DNA from: Alloscardovia venturai
GTDB lineage: Bacteria; Actinomycetota; Actinomycetes; Actinomycetales; Bifidobacteriaceae
Direction: 5' to 3'
DNA: 35,504 nucleotides
Assembly: GCF_042676605.1 (NCBI RefSeq)
Contig: NZ_JBHTHQ010000026.1
Coordinates: forward strand, 1-35,504
The notes beneath the pieces are model-generated. The model ran no database searches and was not told the origin of the DNA. It saw nothing but the letters and a program-made list of their open reading frames with translations. The position numbers and the translations under genes were made by a program. Below, one piece after another: positions 34,173 through 35,504 of this stretch (positions are counted from its first letter, which is position 1; every line of letters begins with the position of its first letter).

Positions 34173-34622
34173 TTAATATCGCGATCCATAGAAGAAATAA
34201 TTTTTACTTTTCGAATCATAAAAAACTACTATCAGGCTATCGCCTTTAATTGTAATTTTTTGATAACTAACATCTGACGAAGCCGTAGAAACTTTTGATA
34301 TAGAAAAAGTTTTATTAACGTCTTGTATCAGAGAAGCGATACGTGAATCTCGTGATTCTGAAATAGCTGTAAAATTCCGTGTGTTTACTATGCCATCATG
34401 ATAATTACTCTGTACACGGAGTGTTCCATAACATAGACGACCATCCCAACCAGCTTCATTGTGAAGAGATGTGATTTTCGCCTGTGCGGGAAATTGTACA
34501 CCGTAAACCTCTAATAAATACTGTCTCGGTTGATTTATGTAAAAAATCAGCCCAGCTATAATACTGATTAGAGCTACGAGGATAGCAACAATCACAGCAT
34601 TTTTTACTGTTATCTTCTTCAT
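34173..34622 (-). CDS. Hypothetical single-span membrane protein
   Basis: I do not recognise this 149-aa protein. It has a short basic start (MKKITVKN), one membrane helix at about 9-29 (AVIVAILVALISIIAGLIFYI) and an extracytoplasmic domain of about 115 residues with many beta-prone stretches (YLLEVYGVQF, VSYQKITIKGDSLIVVFY). Only one Cys is present. It starts eight bases after the upstream secreted protein ends, so the two form an operon and may work together. Codon use and composition are more AT-rich than in the housekeeping genes, which hints at acquisition from elsewhere. Its stop codon abuts the inverted-repeat element at 34046-34170. Confidence 0.7.
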   Translation of the reverse strand: MKKITVKNAVIVAILVALISIIAGLIFYINQPRQYLLEVYGVQFPAQAKITSLHNEAGWDGRLCYGTLRVQSNYHDGIVNTRNFTAISESRDSRIASLIQDVNKTFSISKVSTASSDVSYQKITIKGDSLIVVFYDSKSKNYFFYGSRY

Positions 34623-34629
34623 TGGAATC

Positions 34630-35358
34630 TCAATATGCTATAACTACCAGAAATGGTGTAATATAGCCACTCCGTTGCATAGCATATGCAACATTCACAG
34701 CTACACCTTGCACCGAAGGATAGTTATTGTCCTTTCCAAAGTTATACGTGTCTGTAAGAGTGAATACACCGCGGTTAGTTTTCCAATCAAAGGAATGAAT
34801 CGCATAGTACAAATCTCTTTGTGTTGTATTACCTGAATTTGGGAAGGCTGCGCTTCCTGAAGCGTTTTTATTCTTATTTATAGAGGTAACAACGCTAGAG
34901 GAGCGTATACGAGATCCATTTGTAGGTGAGAAAGCACTTCCTAAGGCTTTGTTGCTCATTGCGTGAGAGAAAAGCTCGGCAGATAGTTTGTAACCTCTTG
35001 AATTGAACCACGCGAGTATAGCTCCTGCAACACTATCATATCCAGAATTGCCACTTCTCGTGGTCGGAAGAGGATTATGTATTCTATGCCGTAATTGTGT
35101 TAGAGTGTATGCAATCTCTTTACTATCTATACGTTGCTGCTCCGTATAGGCTGAATCGATAGATTTCGCCTGATACTCTTCAATCATTTCTTCAAGCTCG
35201 GCATCAACGGATGACCCAGATTGTTGGACGTCAGCAACTAATGCTTGCTCCTCAACATTGATTGTAGATGTCAAAGAAGTAGTAGAAGCAAATGCAGGTT
35301 GAGCACTTAAAGATAGAAGAGCTATAAGAATTACAGACGTAATTGCTGTTTTTTTCAT
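34630..35358 (-). CDS. Hypothetical secreted protein
   Basis: This 242-aa protein is not assignable to a named family. A clear signal peptide (MKKTAITSVILIALLSLSAQPAFA) should be cut near residue 24. Next comes an acidic, helical stretch (about 35-75, Glu/Gln-rich). A compact domain from about 105 follows: GYDSVAGAILAWFNSRGYKLSAELFSHAM, GSRIRSSSVV, FPNSGNTTQRDLYYAIHSFDW and a C-terminal hydrophobic YITPFLVVIAY. No cysteines and no anchor are seen, so it is probably released. AAAGAAGAT lies before the ATG. It is AT-rich and co-transcribed with the membrane protein downstream. I make no functional claim. Confidence 0.75.
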   Translation of the reverse strand: MKKTAITSVILIALLSLSAQPAFASTTSLTSTINVEEQALVADVQQSGSSVDAELEEMIEEYQAKSIDSAYTEQQRIDSKEIAYTLTQLRHRIHNPLPTTRSGNSGYDSVAGAILAWFNSRGYKLSAELFSHAMSNKALGSAFSPTNGSRIRSSSVVTSINKNKNASGSAAFPNSGNTTQRDLYYAIHSFDWKTNRGVFTLTDTYNFGKDNNYPSVQGVAVNVAYAMQRSGYITPFLVVIAY

Positions 35359-35418
35359 TTTTATCTTCTTTCCTGAAAGAATTCAGTTTTATTCACCATC
35401 GGATAAAACTTAGCGAAA

Positions 35419-35448
35419 ATTATACTCCTCTTTGGGCTTATAGGACAA
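35419..35448 (-). promoter_or_regulatory. Promoter of the two-gene secreted/membrane operon
   Basis: On the minus strand: TTGTCC (35448-35443), an 18-bp spacer, then a perfect TATAAT (35424-35419), about 60 bases before the ATG at 35358. Nothing else is seen in the remaining bases to the window end. Confidence 0.6.
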
Positions 35449-35504
35449 AATGTGTTGCTGGCTAGTTAGTAATAAAAATCTTGTCGGTGCTCGCTCTTGT
35501 GGAA

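Noticed and set aside
1..35504. CRISPR array, prophage, integrase or plasmid functions
   Set aside because: No regularly spaced repeats and no phage, Cas, integrase or replication genes were seen.

Overview
The window looks like chromosome from a Bifidobacteriaceae actinobacterium with moderate GC, such as a relative of Alloscardovia, Scardovia or Gardnerella. This rests on recalled family resemblance and gene order (rplU-rpmA-obgE-proB-aminotransferase-tRNA-Trp-secE-nusG and rplK-rplA), on an actinobacterial RNase E with a very long Arg/Glu-rich N-terminus, and on several genes that seem to be read from leaderless mRNAs. No database search was possible.

Layout. 1-127 is the 3' end of a 5S rRNA gene and its terminator. 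390-1130 is a glycerol facilitator-type aquaporin. 1211-6576 is a metabolic block: a YggS-type PLP protein, a FAH-family hydrolase, hom and thrB (threonine branch), and a Maf-Nudix fusion. An AEC-family transporter (6634-7572, minus) diverges from dapE (7629-8828). RNase E (9008-12085) precedes rplU, rpmA, obgE, proB and a class I aminotransferase. tRNA-Trp(CCA), secE and nusG follow. A cell-wall thioester adhesin (18604-19774) lies between nusG and rplK-rplA. Next come an aldo/keto reductase, an exported HNH nuclease and a complete polar amino acid ABC importer (23289-26324). A decayed ABC exporter (26413-27978, minus) borders an AT-rich stretch without genes. After it are pstSCAB (28474-32413) and an NCS2 purine permease (32584-33966). 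The right end holds a structured inverted-repeat element (34046-34170) and two AT-rich minus-strand genes for exported or membrane proteins of unknown function.

How the parts relate. Most of the window is housekeeping: translation and transcription factors, threonine, lysine/peptidoglycan and proline biosynthesis, and amino acid, phosphate and purine import. The most distinctive signal is in the adhesin gene. It has a promoter, a Shine-Dalgarno site, a start codon and a signal peptide, but a run of ten G residues puts the start out of frame with the body. Nine or twelve G restore one open frame, so this looks like a contingency locus captured in the OFF state. Other points to follow up are a possible very short hairpin RNA at 28180-28243, the structured element at 34046-34170, and a repeated TANNNT-N6/7-ATG arrangement that indicates leaderless starts and moves several start codons.
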